Shown here one piece after another: positions 1 through 8,058 of a DNA stretch of 64,000 bases. Location: positions 78,161 to 142,160 of IMG/VR virus record IMGVR_UViG_3300030102_006261. One strand, given 5' to 3'. The stretch comes from a virus. A program made the translations under genes and the position numbers. The first letter of the stretch is position 1; each line of letters starts with the position of its first letter. The notes under the pieces are model-generated. The model searched no databases, was not told the origin of the DNA, and was given only the letters and a program-made list of their open reading frames with translations.

Positions 1-2
1 TA

Positions 3-827
3 GAAAAAGATACAGGTAATATATCAGTGGATAGCGTAAAAGAATTGATTACAAAAAAAACTAAAGCAGTTTTATGTGTTGATTGGGCTGGTTTGCCTTG
101 TGATTTAATCGCTTTGCAGAAGTTGTGTCGTTCACATAATATTAGGTTGATACAAGATGCGGCTCATGCTTTTGGATCAAACTATGAGGGAAAGTCGGTG
201 TGTCACTTTGCTGATTTTACATGCTATAGCTTTCAGGCTATAAAGCACATTACGTGTGGTGATGGGGGACTTTTAGTTTGTGCTAATAAAGGAGACTATG
301 CTAGGGCTAAGAATTTAAAGTGGTTTGGTTTTGATCGAGATGGTTGTAAAACTTCTAAGGGGGAGTGGAAGGGTCAACGTTGGGAAGTTGATATAAATGA
401 GGCGGGGTACAAATTTTACATGAATAATGTGTCTGCTGCGATAGGGTTGTCGCAACTCAAACATATTGACAATGTGTTAAGCTCCCATAAAAATAATGCT
501 AAGATATATGCGAAATACTTCTCCGATAAATTTGAAGTAGAACCATTGACAGTCTCTATTGGTGGAGATCCGGCATATTGGGTTTATACGGTTTTACTTG
601 ATGAAAGTGTGGATAGAGACGGTATTCTGAAAAACTTAAATGATATGGGCATAGGTGCAGGTTTGGTTCATATACCCTGTCACAATTATAGTTGTTTTAG
701 TGAGAGTTTCACAGAGCTACCAATGACTGATTACTTTCACACACATCAATTATCGTTGCCTTGTGGGTGGTGGTTAACTGATTGTGATGTAAAAAATATC
801 ATCAATGAAATGGATGCTATGTTATGA
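3..827 (+). CDS. DegT/DnrJ/EryC1/StrS-family PLP-dependent sugar aminotransferase (5' end cut by window edge)
   Basis: Member of the aspartate-aminotransferase-fold family that transfers an amino group to nucleotide-linked keto-sugars. The frame stays open to the left edge, so the N-terminal third is missing; a GTG at 27 is only an internal codon. Visible family marks, numbered from that GTG: 'IQDAAHA' with Asp44, which contacts the PLP ring nitrogen; 'SFQAIKHITCGDGG' with Lys73, the expected Schiff-base lysine; and 'GYKFYMNNVSAAIGLSQL' for the dimer/substrate region. The 3' end overlaps the next gene by 4 nt (ATGA). Directly followed by an N-formyltransferase-like gene, so the predicted product is an amino sugar that is then formylated. 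The exact sugar cannot be told from sequence. Confidence 0.88.
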   Translation, partial: EKDTGNISVDSVKELITKKTKAVLCVDWAGLPCDLIALQKLCRSHNIRLIQDAAHAFGSNYEGKSVCHFADFTCYSFQAIKHITCGDGGLLVCANKGDYARAKNLKWFGFDRDGCKTSKGEWKGQRWEVDINEAGYKFYMNNVSAAIGLSQLKHIDNVLSSHKNNAKIYAKYFSDKFEVEPLTVSIGGDPAYWVYTVLLDESVDRDGILKNLNDMGIGAGLVHIPCHNYSCFSESFTELPMTDYFHTHQLSLPCGWWLTDCDVKNIINEMDAML

Positions 828-1561
828 CAATAACTTGTGGGATACTTTTTAATTGTAAACAAAAGTTTGATCCATACGTTGATTGGTTGTTGGAAAACCA
901 AGATGTTTATGGGTATACAGTTTATGGTATCCACGCATCAACAGACTATACCATACAACAGTTTATCAGATACAATGATTCATTTAAAACTTTTGATGAA
1001 GTGGTTGAAAATTCTGATATTATATTATCATTAGGTTATTGGAATATAATAGATAGTTCCACCATAAAAAAGATCCCTATGGGGATCATAAATTTTCATC
1101 ACTCATACAAGTTGAAATACAAGGGTAGACACTGCGCCACATGGGCTATAAAAAATAAAGAATCAGTGCATGGTAGCACCATGCACTTTATCGATGAAAA
1201 GTTAGATTGTGGTAAAATAATAGATACAAATTATTTTAAAATACAAGATTATCATACTTCCCAAGATCTTTTCACGAGAGCGACTGATGTTGGATTTAAT
1301 TTGTTGAAGGATAATTTCCCAAAAATAATTGGTAAAGAACATATTGAATATAAATCACATAGCGAAAAGTCTTTTTATAATAAAGAGGTTGATCTGAATC
1401 ATAAAATTGATGTCTCTACCTTACAAGACACAGATGAACTTTATAGGCATATTAGATCTTTAACTTTTGCTGGTTGTCCATCACCATATGTTGTTATTGG
1501 TGGTAAAAAGGTATATCTTAAGTTGGAGGGTTATGATACAGGGGTTTTACATGCAAAGTAA
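824..1561 (+). CDS. Formyltransferase-fold protein, likely sugar N-formyltransferase
   Basis: About 245 residues with the 10-formyl-THF-dependent formyltransferase core shared by methionyl-tRNA formyltransferase, PurN and nucleotide-sugar N-formyltransferases. The catalytic triad is in place: Asn and His in 'GIINFHHS', and Asp in 'FIDEKLDCGKI'. The canonical spacing HGSTMHFIDEKLDCGKII is kept. It starts with an ATGA overlap on the aminotransferase gene, so amination followed by N-formylation of the same sugar is the simplest reading. Methionyl-tRNA formylation is unlikely given the neighbours and short length. Shares 11 nt with the next gene. Confidence 0.82.
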   Translation: MTITCGILFNCKQKFDPYVDWLLENQDVYGYTVYGIHASTDYTIQQFIRYNDSFKTFDEVVENSDIILSLGYWNIIDSSTIKKIPMGIINFHHSYKLKYKGRHCATWAIKNKESVHGSTMHFIDEKLDCGKIIDTNYFKIQDYHTSQDLFTRATDVGFNLLKDNFPKIIGKEHIEYKSHSEKSFYNKEVDLNHKIDVSTLQDTDELYRHIRSLTFAGCPSPYVVIGGKKVYLKLEGYDTGVLHAK

Positions 1562-2234
1562 TAATAGGTTTACTATAAAATATTATGATGAAATAATCAA
1601 AAAAGCAAAATCGAATGATTATGTTTTTGTTACTGTGCATGAATATTTTGATCTAGGTTGCCCTACCACGGGGTATTTTATTCTTAGACATGATTTAGAT
1701 AAACACCCACAAACATTACAGAAGCAATTGGATGTTGAAATTTCTAATGGTGTTCGTTCAACAATTTATGCGAGGGTCACTGCAAACGATTATAATGTTT
1801 TGTCATATCCAGTTTTAAAAATGTTAAGGAGTGCGGAGGATGATGGATTTGAAATTGGATTGCATACTAATTTTGTCGAATACGCAACAATAAATTCTTT
1901 AGATCCTATGAAGGTTTTGTCCATGGAGAATGAACTATTAAGTTCTTTTTTTGATGTGCGAGGTCTTGCTCCACACAGGGATTTAAATTATGCGTACAAC
2001 TCTCTTCCGTTCATAAAAAGAAATTGGAACCAAATAAAAACTATTGGTTTTGACTATGAGGCATATGATGATCAAATCTTTTCCTCTTGTGTGTACGTAA
2101 ATGAAGGTTTTAATCCACATCTATGTTGGAGAAATAACGCACCAGAAGATGTGATTGAGACTGGTGTTTCAATTTATATGATGACACATAACCACTGGTG
2201 GTATGATGAAAATCCATTCGAGGAGTGGAGATGA
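1551..2234 (+). CDS. Polysaccharide deacetylase-like (NodB/CE4-fold) protein
   Basis: About 227 residues from the ATG at 1551, which overlaps the previous gene by 11 nt. A longer upstream frame exists but lies inside the formyltransferase gene. Motifs: 'FILRHDLDKHP' resembles the NodB Asp-Asp metal motif (HDxD), 'EIGLHTN' the second His motif, and 'LAPHRDLNYAY' a later Arg/His-containing strand. These place it among deacetylase-like enzymes acting on N- or O-acetyl sugars. Ends in an ATGA overlap with the next gene. Activity and substrate are inferred from fold only. Confidence 0.65.
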   Translation: MQSNNRFTIKYYDEIIKKAKSNDYVFVTVHEYFDLGCPTTGYFILRHDLDKHPQTLQKQLDVEISNGVRSTIYARVTANDYNVLSYPVLKMLRSAEDDGFEIGLHTNFVEYATINSLDPMKVLSMENELLSSFFDVRGLAPHRDLNYAYNSLPFIKRNWNQIKTIGFDYEAYDDQIFSSCVYVNEGFNPHLCWRNNAPEDVIETGVSIYMMTHNHWWYDENPFEEWR

Positions 2235-2875
2235 AACTAGCATTACTTGGCTATAGAAAATGGGCATTAAATGCTTTTAGTCTTATTCAAAAAGAATATC
2301 CGATGCATGATTACACCGTGATCACGAATCCAGACGAGGTTGGAGATTTAGAGGATTGTGTTGTTTTAGGTGCTGGGTGGAGTTGGTTGATCTCTAACGA
2401 GTTTTTAGCTAAAAATGAAATAGTTGCATTGGTACATCCATCTGATTTACCTGAATATGCAGGGGGCACACCAATACAACATCAAATACTCGATGGACTA
2501 TTGAATACGAAGGCCACTTTGTTTGAAGTTACTAATAAACTTGATGCAGGACCTATAATCTACAAAACAGATTTCAATTTGTCTGGTAGCATGGATGACA
2601 TATTTGTTTCTCTAACCAAAGCAACCATGAATCTTTTTTCTAATTTCTTAGATAATTATCCTGACATACCCAGACGATCACAGAAAGTGGGTATGGTTCG
2701 AAAAAGGTTAACCCCCGATCAAAGTGAATTATCGGCTGATGACTTTAAAACTATGTCTGCACATGACATATATAATCATATTAGATGTAGAGAGTATCCT
2801 TATCCAAATGCGTATATTGAGGATCACTCAGGTAGATTATATTTTAGTAATGTTCGTTTTGAGAGAAGTGAGTAA
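2231..2875 (+). CDS. Second formyltransferase-fold protein, catalytic Asn replaced
   Basis: About 214 residues. The start is the ATG at 2231 (ATGA overlap), two codons inside a GTG alternative. The core reads 'VALVHPSDLPEYAGGTPIQHQI' and later 'FEVTNKLDAGPII', aligning to the N-x-H-P-S...D signature of PurN/Fmt-type enzymes. The His and Asp are present, but the position of the usual catalytic Asn (N in N-V-H) is Leu. Some sugar-cluster homologues I recall also lack this Asn. It may still transfer formyl or a related group, or be a divergent paralogue of the protein encoded at 824-1561. A C-terminal segment 'IRCREYPYPNAYIEDHSGRLYF' matches the C-terminal region typical of sugar formyltransferases. 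Confidence 0.75.
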   Translation: MKLALLGYRKWALNAFSLIQKEYPMHDYTVITNPDEVGDLEDCVVLGAGWSWLISNEFLAKNEIVALVHPSDLPEYAGGTPIQHQILDGLLNTKATLFEVTNKLDAGPIIYKTDFNLSGSMDDIFVSLTKATMNLFSNFLDNYPDIPRRSQKVGMVRKRLTPDQSELSADDFKTMSAHDIYNHIRCREYPYPNAYIEDHSGRLYFSNVRFERSE

Positions 2876-2877
2876 AA

Positions 2878-3795
2878 TTGAAAGAAGATATAATTCAAAT
2901 TGGAATACCTTGTTTTTCCTACGAGGGTGATTGTGAAAACTACGTTAGATTTGTCATACAATCCATGGTTTTGACTGCCAATGATTCAACAAAGTTGGAA
3001 TTTTTAATTGGTCTAAATGGTGATGGTATTGATTTAAAGAAGATGTCTGGTGTGCATGATAACGTAAAGTTTATAGATGTGATTGGCGAGATTGAACGAA
3101 GAGTCGGTGATGCCCCGCATAAAACTAAGTTTACGACTTCATCATTAAATCATGGTGAATTATTAGACACTCTGTTTAAACATCTTGATTCTCGTTATGG
3201 TATGTGGGTTGATTCAGATATGGCATTTTTATGTCTTGATTGGGACATAAAAATGAAAGCTTGCTTAAATGAAAACTGTGCCATAGTTGGATTGACGTAC
3301 CCAAAAAATAGAAATAGATATGAGGATTTTCCTACTGTGATGGCTTGCATGTTTGATGTGGAAGTTATGAAAAAATTAAACATGACGTTCACCACGGAAA
3401 ATATGGGATCTGTTAGATCAACTCTTGTAGATCAAAATGAAAGTAAAATTTTTAATCAGCAAGTAGGATCCACAATAAATCTTGATAGCGGAGAAATGTT
3501 ACCTACTATTCAGCTTCACGGATACAGTGGTAAGCCCATACATAGTATTCATCTTTTTCAAGATGACGGTGTTAGAATTTTCTTGGATCGTGACTTAGAC
3601 GTTGCTAGGAGAAAATCACCAGTCAAAGGTGGGAATGGTAAAATTTGTGAGGGACATTTAGATGGTGAATTAATTTTAACGCACTTGTCGGAATCGCGGT
3701 ATAGAAAATACAATGATGATCCTTTGTCGATAATTTGGCTACAAAAAGTTCAACTTTGGCTCAAAGAAAAATGTGGTGTTGAGGTAGAGATATGA
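2878..3795 (+). CDS. GT-A-fold glycosyltransferase
   Basis: About 305 residues. The opening 'IIQIGIPCFSYEGDCENYVRFVIQSMV' resembles a family 2 glycosyltransferase first strand, and 'YGMWVDSDMAFL' (about residues 108-118) supplies the DxD metal/nucleotide-sugar motif. The C-terminal half has no recognised domain. The start appears to be TTG at 2878, right after the previous stop, with GAGAAGTGAG upstream as a weak Shine-Dalgarno (SD) site. The next gene overlaps by ATGA. Predicted cytoplasmic transferase within the sugar cluster; acceptor unknown. Confidence 0.65.
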   Translation: MKEDIIQIGIPCFSYEGDCENYVRFVIQSMVLTANDSTKLEFLIGLNGDGIDLKKMSGVHDNVKFIDVIGEIERRVGDAPHKTKFTTSSLNHGELLDTLFKHLDSRYGMWVDSDMAFLCLDWDIKMKACLNENCAIVGLTYPKNRNRYEDFPTVMACMFDVEVMKKLNMTFTTENMGSVRSTLVDQNESKIFNQQVGSTINLDSGEMLPTIQLHGYSGKPIHSIHLFQDDGVRIFLDRDLDVARRKSPVKGGNGKICEGHLDGELILTHLSESRYRKYNDDPLSIIWLQKVQLWLKEKCGVEVEI

Positions 3796-4616
3796 AAAAA
3801 GTTGTTTCAGTGAAATACAGTGATGGATTTGGTAATCACATATTTCAGTACTGTGGATCTAGGGTATTGGCGGAAAAAAATGGATATGAGTTATCACATC
3901 ATGGCATACCAGAGTTAAATCTTAAAGACAATATTAGAGACGGTAGTGTTGGTGATACTAGATTTATTTTCAATGTGACAAATAATTTTGAAGACTACAC
4001 CTTATATAAGGATAGACTTGACGACATTAGATCATGGTTTCCAAAAGTAGAAAAAACCAACACTAAGGATCTGATATTACATTTGAGATTGGGTAACAGA
4101 ATAGCTCAAAATACTCATCATATGAATCATGTTGATTCTAAAAGATACTGTAGTGTCATTGAAACTTTTGATTTTGATCGACTGCACATCATAACTGATG
4201 CAGATAAATGGGATGTTCATGAAACAGAGGATGTTAGAAATCTGTACTCAGAATTACAATCATTCAATAGTGTTCGAGGATTCGATCCACGGCACAATTT
4301 GGTATCTGAGTCTACTGCGGTTGATTACATAAACGAACTGGTGAGTGGACTCTCTCATTATGATCCCATAATACACACAGAAAAAGCTGGTGTGATTAAA
4401 AATGAATCTGCCCTTAAAGCTAATTTTATAGATCATTTTAACTTCATTCGTTCCTTTGATAAAATATTATTTAAGGACAGCACGTTCTCTTGGTGGGCAT
4501 CAGTTTTGAGTGAGGCCACGGATGTCTGTGTATATGGTCCATGGAAACCAAATAAAGGGAAGAAAAATAAAAACTTAGGTAAAACAGATTATGCTGGATG
4601 GAGATCATGGTCATGA
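3792..4616 (+). CDS. GT11-like (alpha-1,2-fucosyltransferase-type) glycosyltransferase
   Basis: About 274 residues. The N-terminal 'DGFGNHIFQYCGSRVLAEKNGYEL' corresponds to the GT11 'GxGNQxFQYAxxxxLA' donor-binding start. 'LILHLRLGNR' matches the HxRxGD region, and 'FKDSTFSWWASVLSEA' matches the conserved 'SSFSWWxA' motif near the C terminus. Members of this family transfer fucose or related deoxyhexoses from GDP-sugars. A GDP-mannose epimerase-like enzyme is encoded at 8055-9140, so a GDP-linked L-galactose-type donor is conceivable (inference). Both ends overlap neighbouring genes by 4 nt. Confidence 0.72.
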   Translation: MKKVVSVKYSDGFGNHIFQYCGSRVLAEKNGYELSHHGIPELNLKDNIRDGSVGDTRFIFNVTNNFEDYTLYKDRLDDIRSWFPKVEKTNTKDLILHLRLGNRIAQNTHHMNHVDSKRYCSVIETFDFDRLHIITDADKWDVHETEDVRNLYSELQSFNSVRGFDPRHNLVSESTAVDYINELVSGLSHYDPIIHTEKAGVIKNESALKANFIDHFNFIRSFDKILFKDSTFSWWASVLSEATDVCVYGPWKPNKGKKNKNLGKTDYAGWRSWS

Positions 4617-5677
4617 ATGAGATAATCGCAGATAGAGTTCGTAATATAGAAAAGAAAGTCGGTAAGAATCAACTGTATCCGTTAAATATTGTACCACCTA
4701 GACGGTTGATTCTTGATCGTATCCCAGAAAAAAGAAAGTTACTCGGAACAATAATTCCTGGCGCTCAGGAAACATATGTGTTTACTGAGCAAGAACCATA
4801 CTATAAAGATTATCAAGAAAGTTATTTCGGATATAATTGGAAAAAGGGTCAATGGGATACAGGGAGAAATCAGGAAATCATGATGAATGGTTGTGTCCCT
4901 TTATTCATGGATATAGATAAATGTCCTGAGTATTGTCTTATGCATCACCCCAAAGAAAAATATGAAAGCATTAGAAATCGATACGCTGGAAAATCTCTGG
5001 GATATATTAATAATTTTGATGGTGATGAATATGAGCAGGACTGTTTATGGTTGATGGATTACTGTAGAGAAAATTTAAACAGTGAGGCAATGGCTAAATT
5101 TTCTTTATCAGTAACACAGAATGAGAAAGTTAAAAATGTACTATTCATTACACTTGGTGATCGAGCAGATCAATTGAATGATTACATGTTTATCGGATTT
5201 AGAAATTTATTGGGGAGTGGTGTGGTTGAAACTAATAAATTGTGGTGGGTATATAAAGATGTTAATGAGGGATATACCTATAGAGGAACTAATGATGATC
5301 GAGTTCAGATAAATCCAAATGATCCAAATTTGTCAAAAAAGGACAGAGATGGTTTAGTAAAAAATAAAGTTAAGGTTACCGAGTTGCGTGGTGGTGGCTT
5401 TACTTACTCTGGTCATCTAGATGATGTTGATGTTGACCGGGAGAATATAGAGGATAAAATAAGAGATAAATATTATGATCTAATTGTTTATGGATCTTTT
5501 AATAGGTGCAAAGATCACTTAGATTTGGTTTTAGATAATTATGAAAAAGATAATATTTTCTTTTTTGATGTTGATGATGATGTAGTAAACAAAAAAATTA
5601 GACCTGATACGTATGAAAAATACAAAAGCAAAGGTATTTATTTTTGTCCAGATTTAAGGGTTATGCTGAATGATTGA
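4613..5677 (+). CDS. Probable glycosyltransferase, 'WDxGRNQEIMMNGCVPLF' type
   Basis: About 354 residues from ATG 4613, which forms ATGA with the previous stop and has GGAG 10 nt upstream; in-frame ATGs at 4598 and 4607 are alternatives. The segment 'FGYNWKKGQWDTGRNQEIMMNGCVPLFMDIDKCPEYCLMHHPK' resembles the C-terminal donor-site half of exostosin-like and giant-virus glycosyltransferases, where a Trp-Asp-x-x-Arg and a 'NGC-P-F' stretch are conserved. A second half (about residues 180-350) rich in Asp ('FFDVDDDVV') has no match I recognise and could be a second domain. Function inferred from motif and context. Confidence 0.55.
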   Translation: MNEIIADRVRNIEKKVGKNQLYPLNIVPPRRLILDRIPEKRKLLGTIIPGAQETYVFTEQEPYYKDYQESYFGYNWKKGQWDTGRNQEIMMNGCVPLFMDIDKCPEYCLMHHPKEKYESIRNRYAGKSLGYINNFDGDEYEQDCLWLMDYCRENLNSEAMAKFSLSVTQNEKVKNVLFITLGDRADQLNDYMFIGFRNLLGSGVVETNKLWWVYKDVNEGYTYRGTNDDRVQINPNDPNLSKKDRDGLVKNKVKVTELRGGGFTYSGHLDDVDVDRENIEDKIRDKYYDLIVYGSFNRCKDHLDLVLDNYEKDNIFFFDVDDDVVNKKIRPDTYEKYKSKGIYFCPDLRVMLND

Positions 5678-5697
5678 ACAAAAGGATGTGTGTTGAT

Positions 5698-6399
5698 ATG
5701 AAAAAACTAACGATTGTAATGACGTATTATAACCAAGATAAAATGCTCAAGAAGCAAATTGAAAATTGGAATTCATATTCCAAAGATATCAGAGATCAAG
5801 TGCATTTTATTTTGGTTGATGATTGTTCAATGGAAAATTCAACGGAAAGTTTTGATTTTTCTGGGTGTGATTTTGACCTTGATGTTTACAGAGTTCTTGA
5901 TGACGTTTACTTTAACGTTCCGGGTGCGGTGAATCTCGGTGCGGATAAAACGGAAACTGAGTGGTTTATCAAGCAAGATATGGATACAATTATTCCAGAA
6001 TACACCATGGATGAAATTATACAATTAACTGAATCTGCACCGGAGAAGTCTATCTACAAGTTTTATAGAATAAACGGCACAGAAATAAGCAACGCAAACA
6101 AAATTACCCCAGGTCAGTTTATGATTCGCAAGGATGATTTTTGGGATATCGGTGCTTGGGATGAGGATTTTTGTGAAGACTATGGTATGAATGATCCTGC
6201 GTTTTTCTGGAGAGCGTCCCAAGATAATTACACAGTCTTTGAAAGACACGATCTTCACGTTACTATTGATGGTGATGGTGAGTCTGACATAGAGAGAGAT
6301 TGCACGGTAAACTCTACTTTACTGGAGCAAAAGAAGTCTGGTCAAGTTGAGTGGTCGGATGATTATATCAGATTTAATTGGAAACAAATCGAAATATGA
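5698..6399 (+). CDS. Family 2 glycosyltransferase
   Basis: About 233 residues from ATG 5698, chosen because AAAGGA lies about 11 nt upstream; ATG 5686 is an alternative. Typical GT2 features: 'LTIVMTYYNQDKMLKKQIENW' first strand, 'FILVDDCS' (nucleotide-binding Asp pair), 'GAVNLGADKTETEWFIKQDMDT' with the DxD-like metal motif, and 'DEDFCEDYGMNDPAFFWRA' corresponding to the catalytic ED-type region. Short for a full GT2 and without membrane segments, so soluble. Ends with ATGA overlap onto the next gene. Confidence 0.78.
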   Translation: MKKLTIVMTYYNQDKMLKKQIENWNSYSKDIRDQVHFILVDDCSMENSTESFDFSGCDFDLDVYRVLDDVYFNVPGAVNLGADKTETEWFIKQDMDTIIPEYTMDEIIQLTESAPEKSIYKFYRINGTEISNANKITPGQFMIRKDDFWDIGAWDEDFCEDYGMNDPAFFWRASQDNYTVFERHDLHVTIDGDGESDIERDCTVNSTLLEQKKSGQVEWSDDYIRFNWKQIEI

Positions 6400-7052
6400 A
6401 GATAGCTCTATACACGGTGAATATTGGAAACTACGATGAAAGAATCGTAGCTCCTGAGATACCCGGAGTTGATTTGTACATGATCACCGATGATGAGGAG
6501 GAAGTTCAGGTTCCCGGTTGGAGAATGAAATCTCCCATGGTTCTGTCGGACACGGCTAGAAAAACCTCAAGACATCCGAAAATTAATTCCCACTTATACT
6601 TTCCCGACTACGACTACACAATTTATATTGATTCTAATATGTTCATCAATAGACATCCAAAGTTTTTTATAGAAGAATTTCTTGGCGAACATGATATCGC
6701 TCTACACAAAAATCCATACCGATCATGTGCGTATGATGAAGCAAAAGAAATACGGGATGTTCTGAAGTATGAAGATCCAGACGTTGTTGATCAGCAAGTA
6801 GCACATATGCGGTTTAATGGTTACCCAGAACATAATGGTCTTGGTGCCTGTCATTTATTAGTGCGACGTAATACACCACAGATATCTAAATTAAACGAGC
6901 ACTGGTGGTCTATGGTCGCTCAGTTTAGTTACAGAGATCAGTTGAGTTTTAATTATTCTTGTTATAAAACTAATAATAAATATAAGGTAATAGAACCATA
7001 TAAAAAATATACGGTACAACAGAATCACAAAAAGAAGAAAGTGACTTTTTAA
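6396..7052 (+). CDS. DUF616-type (TOD1/MUCI70-like) glycosyltransferase
   Basis: About 218 residues from ATG 6396 (ATGA overlap with the previous stop). Characteristic order: 'KIALYTVNIGNYDER' first strand, 'YTIYIDSNMFI' (YxDS/N metal motif), 'IALHKNPYRSCAYDEA' (H..R.C.YDEA), 'GLGACHLLVRR' and 'EHWWSMVAQFSYRDQLSF' near the end. This set matches the DUF616 family, now regarded as glycosyltransferases. The C-terminal tail is Lys-rich (KYTVQQNHKKKKVTF). Part of the + strand sugar operon; one nt separates it from the next gene. Confidence 0.75.
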   Translation: MKIALYTVNIGNYDERIVAPEIPGVDLYMITDDEEEVQVPGWRMKSPMVLSDTARKTSRHPKINSHLYFPDYDYTIYIDSNMFINRHPKFFIEEFLGEHDIALHKNPYRSCAYDEAKEIRDVLKYEDPDVVDQQVAHMRFNGYPEHNGLGACHLLVRRNTPQISKLNEHWWSMVAQFSYRDQLSFNYSCYKTNNKYKVIEPYKKYTVQQNHKKKKVTF

Positions 7053-7053
7053 A

Positions 7054-8058
7054 ATGAAAGTATTGATTACAGGTGTAGCAGGGCTTTTAGGATCTAGGTT
7101 AGCTGATTGGATTATAGAAAATAAACCAGAGTGTGAAGTTGTCGGTTATGATGATATGTCTGGGGGATATAAAGAAAATGTAAACCCCGAGGTTAAATTT
7201 TGGACTAGACACCAAGAAAATTTGTTAAACTCAGAGAATCTAAACTGGGTGTTCGAGGAAGAGAAACCTGATTATGTTTTTCACTTCGCAGCGTATGCAG
7301 CAGAGGGTCTTAGTCCATTTATCAGGAGTTACAATTATCAAAACAATACTGTATGCACCGCAAATGTTATTAATAATTGTATTAACCATGATGTTAAGCG
7401 TCTAGTTTTTACCTCTAGCATGGCTGTTTATGGTGATCAACAACCACCCTTTTCAGAGGAGATGGTACGATCACCCATTGATCCGTATGGTATTGCAAAA
7501 TCTGCGTGTGAGCAGGATATAGAAATAGCGGGTAAGCAGCATGACCTTGACTGGTGTGTTATTCGTCCACATAACGTATATGGTATCAAACAAAATATCT
7601 GGGACAAATACAGGAATGTTTTAGGTATTTGGATGTATCAACATCTCAATGGACAACCAATAACTATTTTTGGGGATGGAGAACAGAAGAGGGCGTTTAG
7701 CTACATTGATGATTGTGTCGAGTCATTGTGGAAAGCTGCGGTGGATTCAAGAGCCTCTAGAGAAATAATTAATCTCGGTGGTACGAAAGAATATTCGATC
7801 AATGAAGCCGCTAATATTTTACTTGACGTAATGGGCGGTGGTGAGGTAAAATACTTAGAGGAAAGACACGAAGCAAAATACGCTTGGTCTACACACCAGA
7901 AGTCATTGGATCTTTTGGATTACGAGGACAAGACTTCTCTTAAAGATGGTCTAACTGAGATGTGGAACTGGGCAAAAAAACAAGAAAATCGCGAACGTCG
8001 AGATTTTGATAAATTTGAAATTGACAAGGGAATTTATTCGTTTTGGAGAAAAAAATGA
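7054..8058 (+). CDS. NAD-dependent nucleotide-sugar epimerase/dehydratase (extended SDR)
   Basis: About 334 residues. The N-terminal Rossmann motif 'ITGVAGLLGSRL' (GxxGxxG), the catalytic Ser-x-x-x-Tyr 'SSMAVYGD', and 'YGIAKSACE' (YxxxK) are all present, followed by 'IRPHNVYG' and 'GDGEQKRAFSYIDDCVE', the nucleotide-sugar site of UDP-glucose 4-epimerase-like enzymes. Likely interconverts or dehydrates an NDP-sugar for the neighbouring transferases. It ends with ATGA overlap onto a second epimerase. The specific reaction (4-epimerase versus dehydratase) is not decidable by eye. Confidence 0.85.
   Translation: MKVLITGVAGLLGSRLADWIIENKPECEVVGYDDMSGGYKENVNPEVKFWTRHQENLLNSENLNWVFEEEKPDYVFHFAAYAAEGLSPFIRSYNYQNNTVCTANVINNCINHDVKRLVFTSSMAVYGDQQPPFSEEMVRSPIDPYGIAKSACEQDIEIAGKQHDLDWCVIRPHNVYGIKQNIWDKYRNVLGIWMYQHLNGQPITIFGDGEQKRAFSYIDDCVESLWKAAVDSRASREIINLGGTKEYSINEAANILLDVMGGGEVKYLEERHEAKYAWSTHQKSLDLLDYEDKTSLKDGLTEMWNWAKKQENRERRDFDKFEIDKGIYSFWRKK

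Noticed and set aside
1467-1550. N-terminal extension of the deacetylase-like gene
   Set aside because: Lies within the formyltransferase gene and lacks an SD; ATG 1551 gives the family-like start.
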